The notes under the pieces were generated by a model. The model worked only from the letters and a program-made list of their open reading frames with translations, made no database searches and had not been told where the DNA came from. Positions 35,321 to 44,814 of a DNA stretch of 64,000 nucleotides are shown in pieces; positions within the stretch are counted from its first letter, which is position 1, and the number at the start of each line of letters is the position of its first letter. A program made the position numbers and the translations under genes. The stretch comes from Desulfomonile tiedjei (lineage in GTDB: Bacteria > Desulfobacterota > Desulfomonilia > Desulfomonilales > Desulfomonilaceae), in assembly GCA_016218715.1 (NCBI GenBank), contig JACRDG010000032.1, forward strand, positions 186,001 through 250,000. Reading direction: 5' to 3'.

Positions 35321-35349
35321 TTGACAGAAGATATCATATCTGTTAAGCC
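35321..35349 (+). promoter_or_regulatory. promoter with overlapping AGATAT-N-ATATCT palindrome
   Basis: TTGACA at 35321-35326, 17-base spacer, weak -10 TAAGCC at 35344-35349. The spacer contains the perfect inverted repeat AGATATCATATCT (35329-35341; six-base arms, one central base), placed where a repressor would block RNA polymerase. The cognate regulator is unknown. Confidence 0.45.
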
Positions 35350-35378
35350 ATCCAAGAGATCATGATCCGGGGTTATGC

Positions 35379-36902
35379 ATGGCTTCGAAAAGCTCTGAAC
35401 GCTCTACGGAAATCCTGAAACTGCCGAATCACACCATTCTGTACGGCCTCATCCTTATGACGCTCGGGGTTCTGGTGGCATTAGGGGCCGCCACGCGTCT
35501 GTACGAGTTTCGGGAGTTTCTTCCTCTGCGGTTGCCTGAAAAGGTCAATGACATCATTCTCAGCTATATTCCTTTTATTCTGGGCACCTTCATCACGACT
35601 GTGGCGGCGTTGGCAGGCTTGATCGTAGGGATTAACTGGACCCTCGGAGGGGTGAGGCAGCTCGGGCGTGTGCGCGTGCGCCTTCGGTGGGCAGGCGACT
35701 ACTATCGGCCGGAAAACGTCTCTCTCGGGCTGAAGGAAGGCAAGCTTCGCTCCTATGCACGGTCTCCCTCGCTCGTCTTTTCTCTTGTCGGCAAGTTCTG
35801 GTCGAACGCCAAGTTCATCTCCGAGATCCCGGGAGAGATCGTTCGCCGCAACATGCGCTTTCTGTGGAAGGCGTTGGCCGCGGGTATCCTGGTCCATTTC
35901 ATCTTTCAAGGCCTGAATTTCTTACCGGATTATCTCAAGGCAGCGGGTCTGGGCGAAGGCTACGTGGTGCCGTCGGCGACTCCCTTTTACAACCTGCTCG
36001 TCGTAGCGTGTCTGCTGAAGCTCTGTATCGCCCTGAGCCTCATACCGTTGAGGAAACCCGGTGCAACTCGTGAGATGGACTCCATGATCGTAGAGGGGAA
36101 GGGACATCCTTCGGTGTTCTTTGCCATGCTTGAAGAAGGGTCCAAGATATTTGCCAACAAGGGTTTTCCGAACCGAATCTACCGGTCCAGGCCGGTGCTG
36201 TGTGATGACGGAGAGGCGCTGTTGGGCACCATGATCGAGAGTTTCCCCGAGTACGTGAGGACTTCGGGCCGAATGGCCGCACTCGTCAGCCTCTTTCTGG
36301 GTTCGGTAATGATTCTCGTGGGCTTTCTCCAAATCATCCTCATGCAGTACCCGACCTTTTCGGTGGGCTACGACGATTTTCTCCGTACGTACGTGCTGAG
36401 CCTGATGGTGGACATCCTCTTGAACGTAGCTATCATCCTGCTGGGAAAGAGTTTTCTGGAACAGGCCAGGGCATTGCTGTCGGTCTACCGGTTCAGGTCC
36501 AGTCTGGTCTATGTCGAGGCGAAGGGCGATTTCGAGAAGAAGGTACTGCCGGACCTCGGTGGGATTGTCTCTCCCGAACGTTTGTTCAACCCGCTGTGTC
36601 CGTGTGCCTTTAACGTGAGGTATTTTTCTGCCGAAGCGATTTCCGAGTCGATTACGCCGGAAGGTGTTCGGGACCTGATCTGCCTTGAGACATCGGGACG
36701 ACTGTCCAAAGATCTTGGGCGCCTCAAGTTCCTGCCGTTCCAGGTCGATTTTGCGGAAAAGTACCCGTCTTCCTGGGCGCCGGGTGACGAATCCGAGGAC
36801 GATATGGAGGAGCAGGCTGTGGCAATGGGCGAACCGACCCCGCGTGAGGACGATCGGCCCACGAGCCCGAACATTGGCGCTTCTCCCGGCGCGTGCCGGT
36901 GA
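35379..36902 (+). CDS. polytopic membrane protein, function unknown
   Basis: A 507-residue protein I do not recognise. Membrane segments are visible near residues 22-42, 64-88, 166-185, 198-218, 291-313 and 327-350, with a long hydrophilic stretch between the second and third and a C-terminal soluble domain of about 150 residues containing cysteines (PLCPCAFN). The tail is acidic and polar (about 470-507). The ribosome site before the ATG at 35379 is weak. Located 282 bases upstream of the PA14-repeat protein gene on the same strand, but that gene has its own promoter candidate. Confidence 0.7.
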   Translation: MASKSSERSTEILKLPNHTILYGLILMTLGVLVALGAATRLYEFREFLPLRLPEKVNDIILSYIPFILGTFITTVAALAGLIVGINWTLGGVRQLGRVRVRLRWAGDYYRPENVSLGLKEGKLRSYARSPSLVFSLVGKFWSNAKFISEIPGEIVRRNMRFLWKALAAGILVHFIFQGLNFLPDYLKAAGLGEGYVVPSATPFYNLLVVACLLKLCIALSLIPLRKPGATREMDSMIVEGKGHPSVFFAMLEEGSKIFANKGFPNRIYRSRPVLCDDGEALLGTMIESFPEYVRTSGRMAALVSLFLGSVMILVGFLQIILMQYPTFSVGYDDFLRTYVLSLMVDILLNVAIILLGKSFLEQARALLSVYRFRSSLVYVEAKGDFEKKVLPDLGGIVSPERLFNPLCPCAFNVRYFSAEAISESITPEGVRDLICLETSGRLSKDLGRLKFLPFQVDFAEKYPSSWAPGDESEDDMEEQAVAMGEPTPREDDRPTSPNIGASPGACR

Positions 36903-37071
36903 GGTTTCCCGTTTCCGTGACTCGCTGCGCAAGCCCCGAGTCGACGATATCTTCAGGCATTCCACGGGGGGCCGTGGCGAGCGCACTCCCGGGGATACCG
37001 GAGATTCTTTTGTGATCCGGTCCGAACGAGGAGAGAGGCTCTCCCAAGAGATACGGAAAGAGGCGCCAAAC

Positions 37072-37099
37072 TTGACCGTCGCGGTTAACCTGGTATCAT
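37072..37099 (+). promoter_or_regulatory. candidate promoter of the PA14-repeat protein gene
   Basis: TTGACC at 37072-37077, 16-base spacer, TATCAT at 37094-37099 with a TGG extended -10 element. It lies 85 bases before the ATG at 37185. Confidence 0.5.
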
Positions 37100-37184
37100 T
37101 GAAGGAATTCTCGGTTGCAGCCGATCGAGTAACCGGTTCTTCAGAGCGGTCCCCAGTGTGGTTTTCCGGGGATGAGGTGAGCAG

Positions 37185-39047
37185 ATGAGATCTTCGTTCC
37201 TACGGCTTGCAGTCGTCGCCATGGCCGTTGTATTCCTCGTTGCTGCGGGTGCCGCATCAGGCGAGGACTATCTTGTGATCAAGAAAAAAGGTGGTCCTAC
37301 CCAGAAGGTGCCTCTGACAATTCCTCCGGACCAGATCGAGTCCTTTGAGGTGCAGTCGGGACCTCCGGGCGCAGGCGAGGCGCCGGCCGCAAGGCCCGGG
37401 CCGTCTGAAGAGTCTGCCGCGCCGTGGACGAGAAAACCTCAAGCTGAACCGGGGCCCGGACAAGAGCCCAAGACCATGGAGCTTCGACCTGGTGCACCCG
37501 GCACGACCCCTCTGATTCTCAAGAGAACGCCCGAGGGGGAAAAGGGGCCCGCTGCCACTCCCCGGGTGGAGAGAGGTCCCCGCGGTGAGACGTACCGAGA
37601 GCGGGAAGAACCTCTGATTTCAGGCCCGGTGGCTGCCGAGCTGCCGAAAGGCAAGGGGACGTTCTTCGTCAACCTGTACAAGTTGCCCGAAAACGTGAAG
37701 ACGCTCCCTGACTTCAGTGCGCTCACACCCAAATCAACCACCACTGCTGACAAGATCAACCTGGACCTCTCTCGAAGTGCCAAGGAACCTGCCGAGCTTC
37801 CGGAGAATACCGAAGGACTGGGGATGCGTTGCTCCGGGATATTCGTGGTGGCAGGGGAGGGCATCTTCAAATTTAGGGTGAATTCCAAGGACGGCGCACG
37901 CCTTCACATTGACGACAAAACCCTTATCGAAAACGACGGAGTTCATCCCCCCACGTCCAAGACTGGGTTCGTGCATCTGGCCGAAGGGATTCACACCATC
38001 GTGCTGGACGGTTTCAATTCTCAGGGAGCGCCGGTGCTGCAGCTCTTCGTCACCCCGCCTCTGGGTAAGGAGCAACTCTTCTCCATGGCCGACGGGTTGG
38101 CTGGCTGGAAGGAGCCTGCCAAACCCTACGATGTGCTCTGGGGGCAGGTCTATTTCGTACCCAAAGGCAACTATCCCCGAGGACCCGATTTCAGCAAGCT
38201 CGCGCCGATCGGCCGACTCATCGCGAGCGAGCTTACCGTCTCCGGAGGCGAAGGTTTTCCGGGATTGCCGGGCCGAACCGAGATGGTCGGGCTGCGCTAT
38301 GAGGGGTATTTCACCGTGGAAGGCGCAGGCATCTTCGCGTTCAGATTACTGAGCGATTACTATGCGAAAGTAACCATCGGAGAAAAAGACATCGTGGAAA
38401 TTACCGGTGGAGGTCACCCCGAGCCCGGGGGCAAGCTCGGCTGGGCTTTCCTGCAGAAGGGGAACTATCCGATCAAGGTAGAATACTTTCACCCTGCGGG
38501 AACCCCGCGTCTGGAACTCTACGTGAGCCAGCCTCTCAAGTCTGAGGTGTTTTTCTCCCCCGCGCGCACCCTGGAAGGGTATCAGGCGCAGGAGCAAGAG
38601 GTCAGCCAAATTCCGGCGTTCGTCTATTTCCTTAAGCCCGGAACGAAGAAGCTCCCCAATTTCAACAAACTGACGCCGGCCGGTATGTTCTTTACCGACT
38701 CGATCAACTACCCGGTAGACAGGGGATCGACCGAGTTTCCCGGGGTCCCCAAACGGGACGAATGGCTGGGACTCAGGTTCTACGTCAAGTTCTCGTTGTC
38801 CCAAGAAGAGGCGGGGAACTATAAGTTCAGAGTGGTGTGCCGTGACGCAGCGCGATTGATCCTCGGGAAAAAGATGGTGTTCGACGTGGAGGGGACCGGC
38901 AAAACTCAGGAGAAATCCGGCACGGTGAATCTTGAGGCCGGCAGCCACGAAATGTTCCTAGACTTCATGGATTCCACCGGCCCCAACGGAATTCAGCTCT
39001 TCATAACTTCTCCCGGCGGGGAGGAGAAGGTATTCGCCTTCCATTAG
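37185..39047 (+). CDS. exported protein with three PA14-like modules
   Basis: A 620-residue exported protein. Residues 1-26 are a signal peptide. Residues 27-140 are a Pro/Gly/Glu-rich, probably disordered region. Three repeats of about 150 residues follow (roughly 148-310, 312-470, 478-620). Each starts with a line like FFVNLYKLPENVKTLPDFS, VYFVPKGNYPRGPDFSKL or VYFLKPGTKKLPNFNKL, followed by GLGMRCSGIFVV / GLRYEGYFTV / GLRFYVKFSL, FRVNSKDGARLHID-type strands, and an ending like GAPVLQLFVTPP / GTPRLELYVSQP / GPNGIQLFITSP. These are PA14-like carbohydrate-binding folds. A periplasmic or surface binding role is inferred; ligand unknown. Confidence 0.75.
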   Translation: MRSSFLRLAVVAMAVVFLVAAGAASGEDYLVIKKKGGPTQKVPLTIPPDQIESFEVQSGPPGAGEAPAARPGPSEESAAPWTRKPQAEPGPGQEPKTMELRPGAPGTTPLILKRTPEGEKGPAATPRVERGPRGETYREREEPLISGPVAAELPKGKGTFFVNLYKLPENVKTLPDFSALTPKSTTTADKINLDLSRSAKEPAELPENTEGLGMRCSGIFVVAGEGIFKFRVNSKDGARLHIDDKTLIENDGVHPPTSKTGFVHLAEGIHTIVLDGFNSQGAPVLQLFVTPPLGKEQLFSMADGLAGWKEPAKPYDVLWGQVYFVPKGNYPRGPDFSKLAPIGRLIASELTVSGGEGFPGLPGRTEMVGLRYEGYFTVEGAGIFAFRLLSDYYAKVTIGEKDIVEITGGGHPEPGGKLGWAFLQKGNYPIKVEYFHPAGTPRLELYVSQPLKSEVFFSPARTLEGYQAQEQEVSQIPAFVYFLKPGTKKLPNFNKLTPAGMFFTDSINYPVDRGSTEFPGVPKRDEWLGLRFYVKFSLSQEEAGNYKFRVVCRDAARLILGKKMVFDVEGTGKTQEKSGTVNLEAGSHEMFLDFMDSTGPNGIQLFITSPGGEEKVFAFH

Positions 39048-39069
39048 CCGTTCAGACTGCAGGCCGGCA

Positions 39070-40140
39070 TCACCTGCCGATATTGACAACCCATCCGTAT
39101 GGGTCAGGTTTGGCGCCGGTCTGCATCCCTGTAATCTCCTCGAACAACTTTGCCGCCACCTCTCCGGTTTTGCCGTCCGCGACCACGTGGTCCTTCCCCT
39201 TGTACCGGAATAGGCTGACCGGCGAGATGACCGCAGCGGTGCCGGAGCCGAAAATCTCCTGGAGTGTGCCGTCTTCTGCGGCGCTCACAAGCTCGTCAAT
39301 CGAGATTGTGCGCTCGGTAACCTTCAGGCCCAAGTCGCGCGCGAAGTGGATCACGGAGTCTCTGGTGACTCCAGGAAGGATCGTCCCCTCCAGGGCAGGA
39401 GTGACTATTTCGTCGCGAATGCGGAAGAATATGTTCATGGTGCCGACCTCTTCGATGGACCGCTTGTCCACCGCGTTGAGCCAGAGCACCTGAGTGAACC
39501 CCGCTTCATGTGCTTCTTCCGCGGCGAGGAGGGAAGCCGCGTAGTTGGCAGCGGTTTTGGCTTCTCCTACTCCTCCTCGGCACGCGCGGACGTATTTGTC
39601 CGTGACCATGATCTTAACCGGCTGAAACCCTTCCGGATAGTATGCGCCCACCGGAGACAGAATGACGTAGAAGAGATACGTCTTGGAGGGCCTCACACCG
39701 AGAAACGGATCGACCGCGATCACGGTCGGACGAATGTACAGCGAGGTTCCCGGTGACTTCGGTACCCAGTCCCGGTCTTTGCGGATGAGCCGACACATCT
39801 GATCCATGAACACGGCAGGATCCAACGGGGGTATGCAGACTCTTTGGCAAGACTTGTTGAAACGCGCGATGTTCATGTCAGGCCGGAAGAGGAGCAGGTC
39901 GTCGTCGGTGGGACCGACAAACGCCTTCATACCCTCGAATACCTGCTGCCCGTAATGCAGCATCATCGTGGCCGGGTGCAGGACCAGATCTTCCCTGGGC
40001 TTGATTTCCGGTGAGTGCCATCCGCCGCGATCGGGTGAATACTGAATCGTGAGCATGTGATCGGTGAAGATCTGTCCAAACCCGAGATTGTCTTCATCGT
40101 AGACAGGGGAACCAGTCCTGTTCCGCGGTACCGTTGCCAT
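39070..40140 (-). CDS. ilvE: branched-chain amino acid aminotransferase
   Basis: A 356-residue PLP enzyme of fold type IV, type II BCAT subgroup, which interconverts Val, Leu and Ile with their 2-keto acids. Motifs: HYGQQVFEGMKAF near residue 52; FRPDMNIARFNKSCQRV; YIRPTVIAVDPFLGV; the PLP lysine in GVGEAKTAANYAASLLA; EVGTMNIFF; and EIFGSGTAAVISPV. GGGAGGATGT precedes the ATG at 40140; a longer upstream reading lacks similarity. With the leuC-type gene about 7 kb away it fits branched-chain amino acid metabolism, but they are not linked in an operon. The 40141-40432 gap holds nothing recognisable. Confidence 0.94.
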   Translation of the reverse strand: MATVPRNRTGSPVYDEDNLGFGQIFTDHMLTIQYSPDRGGWHSPEIKPREDLVLHPATMMLHYGQQVFEGMKAFVGPTDDDLLLFRPDMNIARFNKSCQRVCIPPLDPAVFMDQMCRLIRKDRDWVPKSPGTSLYIRPTVIAVDPFLGVRPSKTYLFYVILSPVGAYYPEGFQPVKIMVTDKYVRACRGGVGEAKTAANYAASLLAAEEAHEAGFTQVLWLNAVDKRSIEEVGTMNIFFRIRDEIVTPALEGTILPGVTRDSVIHFARDLGLKVTERTISIDELVSAAEDGTLQEIFGSGTAAVISPVSLFRYKGKDHVVADGKTGEVAAKLFEEITGMQTGAKPDPYGWVVNIGR

Positions 40141-40432
40141 ACATCCTCCCTCTGGTGTTCGGTTCAGGATAGCGAGAAGCCGGCCTAGCGACCTACTTCT
40201 CGAAGCCAGCACGCCCCGCGTCGTCAGACGCGCTATGGAAAAGTGGACGCAAAACCCGTGAGTTCTTGCAGGAATGGCAGGGAGTCGTTGCGAAAATGAG
40301 CCCTCTGTGTCAAGCCTCGAAAACTCCGGGGGTTTTGAAACCAGGTCCCGGCGCTGGTCGAGCGATCGCGGCCGAACCTCACGTTACCAGAGCCGAGGAA
40401 CTGAGTCAAGTTGGGGTTTTCAGAGAGGGTAA

Positions 40433-41167
40433 CTATTGAACGGGACGCACCGAACCCGGCCCCCGGTTAAGCTCCCGCCGCACCACCAGCACGAAGGTAA
40501 TAGCGGCTGTACCGAGACCCGCGAAGAATAACAGCCAATTAAAGGGATTCGGCAATCCTCCGGCCATGATATTCCTGTAGTCGAGACAGAACGACGCTAT
40601 GACCGTGAGCCCGCCGCACGTAATAATCGCCCAATCCAAACCAGTAGGCGCGAGCGGTCGTGTTTGCGATTCGAAGAAGAGCACCGTTACCCCTGCAGCG
40701 AGCATGGTCACGGAGACCAGCAGGGGGGCGAGCACGGGGGATACCCAGGGAACGGGAATGAGGAAGAGCAGATCCCAGGTCATGAAATCCGCCGGCCACC
40801 CAAGAAAGATCTTGAGCCAAACATAGAAGAAGATGTCCCAGACGGCGAAGGCGACCATGAAGTGGGCCCAGGCCTCCCTGCGGTTCCTGGCTGCCACGAT
40901 CCCCACCATGGCCAGCATCACGAGGGTGCACACCTCTCGCCCCAACTCGATCGCGAGGCGTCTCCAGTGATGGTCCCCCAGCACATTAAGTTGTTCGAGA
41001 GTCAGCAGCGGGAAGCGAAAACCGCCCAGATCCAAGGGATAGTACAACGCTCGCAGATATTCAACCACGGCCGCTTCGACGAAGGCGAAAGCCACGGCCC
41101 AAACGATCACGGCAGGCAGATGCTTCACAGGATACCCCGAGAGGGAGGACCCTTCACCAGTAATCAT
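40433..41167 (-). CDS. integral membrane protein, function unknown
   Basis: A 244-residue membrane protein with about six hydrophobic segments (near 17-37, 74-93, 101-122, 130-163, 172-192 and 206-228). The second loop carries DHHWRRLAIELGREVCT and the third segment AFAVWDIFFYVWLKIFLGWPADFMTWDLLFLIPVPW, suggestive of a conserved but unnamed family. The start at 41167 overlaps the end of the small Cys-motif gene upstream, implying coupling. No function is proposed. Confidence 0.7.
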   Translation of the reverse strand: MITGEGSSLSGYPVKHLPAVIVWAVAFAFVEAAVVEYLRALYYPLDLGGFRFPLLTLEQLNVLGDHHWRRLAIELGREVCTLVMLAMVGIVAARNRREAWAHFMVAFAVWDIFFYVWLKIFLGWPADFMTWDLLFLIPVPWVSPVLAPLLVSVTMLAAGVTVLFFESQTRPLAPTGLDWAIITCGGLTVIASFCLDYRNIMAGGLPNPFNWLLFFAGLGTAAITFVLVVRRELNRGPGSVRPVQ

Positions 41168-41351
41168 CCACCCCGGTGGCCTGTTCGATAAAGCGGGTCC
41201 TCGTGTACGCCGGACATTCGCTACAGGAGAAGTCGGACCAGCGGCTGTGCAAAGCCAGGTCGAGACACTCCCCGTAGCGGTCGCAATCCACTTTTCGGTA
41301 AGGCCTGTCCGATTCCCGATTACCCTTAACCAACATTGGGCGAGGTTCCAT
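41154..41351 (-). CDS. small protein with four-cysteine motif
   Basis: A 65-residue protein. The pattern VDCDRYGECLDLALHSRW then SDFSCSECPAYTR places cysteines as CxxxxxC...CxxC, resembling short metal-binding proteins common in Deltaproteobacteria. GGAGG lies about 13 bases before the ATG at 41351. It overlaps the following membrane protein gene by 14 bases, so the two are probably translated together. A longer reading starting near 41504 is less likely. Zinc or iron binding is inferred. The 41352-41794 gap shows nothing else. Confidence 0.6.
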   Translation of the reverse strand: MEPRPMLVKGNRESDRPYRKVDCDRYGECLDLALHSRWSDFSCSECPAYTRTRFIEQATGVDDYW

Positions 41352-41794
41352 GTCTTCTATAAAACCTCCTATCCGCTCCCGCAGTGGCCTCATTTGAGGC
41401 GCTGAATCCGGCTGTTCCGGAGATTGTGCGGAAACTCCTGTTCCATTCCCTGATTCGTGCACGCCAAATTTACTTAAGGCCCGGGAGAGACCCCCACGAG
41501 GCAACGCGATGCGCAGGTCGTCTTCGGTTCGGTCAGTTCAGGGCCTGTCTGCGAATCCCGCCCGCGTGACGGTCGCTCAAAACCGTTGAGACTTGACGCA
41601 GATAAGCTTCCTTACCTCTCGAAACACGGTCTTTAAAGCACTGTGAAGCCATTGTCAAGTCAAAATGGTCCGGCCTAACTGAGCGAAAACCGAAATTGTC
41701 TGGACTCAAGCAGACCGCGGTGGTAACATCCACAGCTTTCTGAAAGAAGATCACTCACTTCTCCGTCGGCCTACGCTCACCCCGGAATACGGCC

Positions 41795-42139
41795 ATGGAA
41801 ATAGTAGCCTACATATGGTCCAAAGGCTCCAAGATTGCCGAAGTCGTCTATAGGACCGGCTTCCACGTCGAAGTCCACGTAGCGGAAGACTTTCAGAGTC
41901 TGTCCGTGTCCCTGGATTTGCGCCATTCCGAGAACGGCCGCCTTCAGGGACGCTGGGAAGATGCTCTGGACGCCTATTTCAACGAAGGGTCCTTCGATTC
42001 CAAGGAGTCGATCTTTCCCGGCGAATTACGCAGATTCGGCAGCGCGAGGGATCACAAGTCGCTGTTTCGCCAAGCGATCCGAGCCCTAGCCAAAGACCTC
42101 GAGCCCCACGGGTACGAAGTCCAAGTGCATTACTCCTGA
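41795..42139 (+). CDS. hypothetical protein, 114 residues
   Basis: I do not recognise it. The sequence starts MEIVAYIWSKGSKIAEVVYR, continues FHVEVHVAEDFQSLSVSLDL and has no signal or membrane segment. Alternating hydrophobic strands in the first 45 residues and amphipathic helices in the last 40 look protein-like. The ribosome binding site is poor, so the start and even the gene are uncertain. Confidence 0.5.
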   Translation: MEIVAYIWSKGSKIAEVVYRTGFHVEVHVAEDFQSLSVSLDLRHSENGRLQGRWEDALDAYFNEGSFDSKESIFPGELRRFGSARDHKSLFRQAIRALAKDLEPHGYEVQVHYS

Positions 42140-42305
42140 AGAATCAGCCTAAGTCCCGTACAAACGCGGAAACACGGTCGGCATTCTCTCTTCTCTTTCA
42201 CGTCTTGTCAATCGATCGGAGCAACGAGGGAATTCGTCAAGACCGGTGGCGGAAGGATGGCCGGGGCAAGCCGTAGTCCGACTCACCCCGGAAAGAGCAG
42301 TTCTG

Positions 42306-43796
42306 TCAGCCCAGCGTGGCGGCAAGGAACAGCGTCCCCTTGCCTCTCTTCACCTTGACCCGAATGACCTTCTTTTCTTTGGCTGCTGCTATTGCGGTGT
42401 TCAACGCGGTAACGTCGGATACGGCCTTGCCGTCGACTTCAAGGATGACGTCACCGGGCCTCATGCCCATCTTGGCACCTGCGCCTGACGGCTTCAAATC
42501 TTTGACCCGGAGGCTGCCCCCATCCGGCAGCCCGAGCTTTTGCGCGGCCGCGGCAGGCAACGTTTCGATTTCGATGCCCAGGTCGTTGTTGGCAGTCTCA
42601 CTTGCAGGAGCGCTCGGCGAGAGTGAAGCAAGGGCCTCTTTCGTGCGTTCAGCCAGCAGCACCGAGACGTCAAAGGTTTTCTTGTCCCGATAGACAGTCA
42701 GGGTACTTGTTGCGTTGGGGCGCTCGCGGCCGACGAGGTTCTTGAGATCCGCGGCGCCTCGTATCGGCTTCCCGTTGAACTGGACGATAATGTCCCCCGC
42801 CTTGATGCCGGCTTTTTCCGCGGGACTCCCCTCGATGACCTGCTGGACGAGTGCTCCCTCTTCCGTTTCGCGGCCGTAAGACTTGGCCAGTGGCTGAGTC
42901 AAATCCTGAATGTTCACACCCAGAAGGCCTCGCCGGACCTTACCTTCCTTCATGATGTCTTCGAGAATCAGCTTGGCTGAGTTCGACGGAATGGCAAAGC
43001 CGACCCCCTGGTTGCCACCGGATCGGGAAGCAATGGCGGTATTGATACCGATCAACTCTGCCTCGATGTTCACGAGCGGGCCACCCGAATTGCCGGGGTT
43101 GATGGCCGCGTCGGTCTGAATGAAATCCTCGTATCCCACGCCTTCAGCGGACCGGATGATACCCACGTTGGTCCTTCCTTTGGCGCTGACGATCCCCTGC
43201 GTGACGGTATGCGAGAATCCGAAGGGGTTGCCCACGGCAACGACGATCTCACCCACGCGAATCTTGCTGGAATCGCCTATCTTGGCTGCAGGCAATCCCG
43301 TGGCATCGATCTTTACCACCGCGATATCGCTCTCCGGATCCGCACCGATGAGCTTGGCCTTGAATGACCTCCTGTCGCTCAAAGTTACTTGGACTTCGTC
43401 GGCGTCCTTGACTACGTGGGAGTTGGTCAGGATGAACCCGTCCGCGGATACAATCACTCCGGAACCCAATCCCTGTTGCGGCGGTATGCCCCGTCCGTCG
43501 AACTCTTTCTTGAAGCGTTTAAAGAACTCGTCTCCGAAGAACTCCCGAAACGGGTGATTCCTGAGCGACGGATCCGTATCTCCCTCGGAAGACTCCATCT
43601 TGGCTTTCTTCGTGGAACTGATGTTCACCACGGAAGGGGTTATCTTTGCCGCTACCTCAACAAAGGCCTGGTCGAGTTGCTTCAATGCCGCGGGAGCTTC
43701 TGCTCGGACGGGCATTGCCGCGACGGCTGCGAGCAGCCCGATCGCCAGTAAAGCAACTGCCCATGGCGCCATTGAAAAGTAGGGGGGTTTGGTCAT
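42306..43796 (-). CDS. periplasmic serine protease/chaperone, DegP/HtrA family
   Basis: A 496-residue S1C protease for periplasmic protein quality control. It has an uncleaved or signal-like N-terminal hydrophobic segment (about 10-32), then the trypsin-like domain with catalytic triad H127 (TNSHVV), D157 (ESDIAV) and S237 (GNSGGPL), and two PDZ domains (about 285-375 and 400-490; RRGLLGVNIQDL and GAKMGMRPGDVILEV). The residues after VVNISSTKKAK form the Q-linker/LA loop. GAAGGAGAGACATCG precedes the ATG at 43796. The length agrees with DegP/DegQ (MucD-like). Likely envelope-stress regulated, although I see no clear sigma-E site. Confidence 0.93.
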   Translation of the reverse strand: MTKPPYFSMAPWAVALLAIGLLAAVAAMPVRAEAPAALKQLDQAFVEVAAKITPSVVNISSTKKAKMESSEGDTDPSLRNHPFREFFGDEFFKRFKKEFDGRGIPPQQGLGSGVIVSADGFILTNSHVVKDADEVQVTLSDRRSFKAKLIGADPESDIAVVKIDATGLPAAKIGDSSKIRVGEIVVAVGNPFGFSHTVTQGIVSAKGRTNVGIIRSAEGVGYEDFIQTDAAINPGNSGGPLVNIEAELIGINTAIASRSGGNQGVGFAIPSNSAKLILEDIMKEGKVRRGLLGVNIQDLTQPLAKSYGRETEEGALVQQVIEGSPAEKAGIKAGDIIVQFNGKPIRGAADLKNLVGRERPNATSTLTVYRDKKTFDVSVLLAERTKEALASLSPSAPASETANNDLGIEIETLPAAAAQKLGLPDGGSLRVKDLKPSGAGAKMGMRPGDVILEVDGKAVSDVTALNTAIAAAKEKKVIRVKVKRGKGTLFLAATLG

Positions 43797-44045
43797 CGAT
43801 GTCTCTCCTTCTCGGAAGTGTAATATAAAGTATTTGGACCCACGTCCGCAGATTTGGTTCTGCTCCGGTCGTCACGAGGTTCCCCTGGCCGACCACCCGG
43901 GGTCTATAGCACAGTGGTACTCACACTCAAAAGACTTTTCCCTTTGTTGTGAATCCGGGGAGAGAATGGTGACGAGAAGTTCGCAACGAGGTCAAAACAG
44001 GGGTAGAACGGATCGTGTCCTCTTGGATAGCCGGCTCGCGCCCCT

Positions 44046-44459
44046 TCAGTGGATCTTCTGGCCCGACGCGGTCACCTGAAAGCGGCCCTGATCCGACTCC
44101 ACGTCGGGTCTGCTCCGGTCGGGGTCGGTATTGATCACTACCCATCGCCACGGGCCGGCGGTATCGGGGGTGAATTCGAAGGAGGTGCGTCCGGTAGGGA
44201 CCTTCAGGAGGACGTAGGTTCCAATGGGTCTTACGAAGACCACGAAATAGCCCGCCCCCGCTCCTGTCCCGCCTGAACAGGTCCACGAGAAAAGTCCCGA
44301 ATCTCCCAGTTCGATGGGCGGGACCGGATCGAGCCTCGGACGACAAACACCGTAAGCACCCTCGCCTTCACCAAGGCCTTCCCCGGTCATGGCTCCAAGG
44401 CACATAACGAGCGCCATCATGCATGGCATGACCCATGATTGCGAACGGTGTTCGACCAA
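44046..44459 (-). CDS. small exported protein, function unknown
   Basis: A 137-residue protein I do not recognise. I chose the TTG at 44459 because AGGAGG lies four bases upstream and the product opens with a hydrophobic signal (about residues 9-26, MPCMMALVMCLGAMTGEG). The mature part includes LGDSGLFSWTCSGGTGAGAGYFVVFVRP and GRTSFEFTPDTAGPWRWVVI, typical of an Ig-like or carbohydrate-binding beta-sandwich. A start at the internal ATG (MPCMMAL) is an alternative. The 44460-44779 interval holds nothing else. Confidence 0.55.
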   Translation of the reverse strand: MVEHRSQSWVMPCMMALVMCLGAMTGEGLGEGEGAYGVCRPRLDPVPPIELGDSGLFSWTCSGGTGAGAGYFVVFVRPIGTYVLLKVPTGRTSFEFTPDTAGPWRWVVINTDPDRSRPDVESDQGRFQVTASGQKIH

Positions 44460-44779
44460 CGATCCTCCTGACGGACACGCCCGGAACGCGTCGGCAAGCC
44501 GGCGGTGGGCAAGGCCTCCATTGCTCACTATAATTAGCCGAAACAACCAATCCTTGCAAGGCCTTCGGTGGCCGCAGGACGTGGGGAACGTCCGCGGGTT
44601 GGCCTCGATCCGGGAACTTTCCAGACGGAATTGTTCCTGGATTCCCCAGCACGGTGTCTTCCCTGGGCTCCGTGCTCCCGGCTGTCCCACCAATTCCGCT
44701 TGGGAGGCTGCGGCAATCAACCGGAGCTGCACCGTTTGGGGTTGCGCAGCAGCAGACGTAGCGCCCGGGACCCGAGTGA

Positions 44780-44788
44780 TGGTATAAT
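44780..44788 (+). promoter_or_regulatory. extended -10 promoter of the glycosylation operon
   Basis: TGGTATAAT, a consensus -10 (TATAAT, 44783-44788) with a TG extension, 27 bases before the first gene start at 44815. No good -35 is visible, as expected for extended -10 promoters. Confidence 0.55.
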
Positions 44789-44814
44789 CCGCCAATCAAC
44801 GCGGGCGGTTGCGA

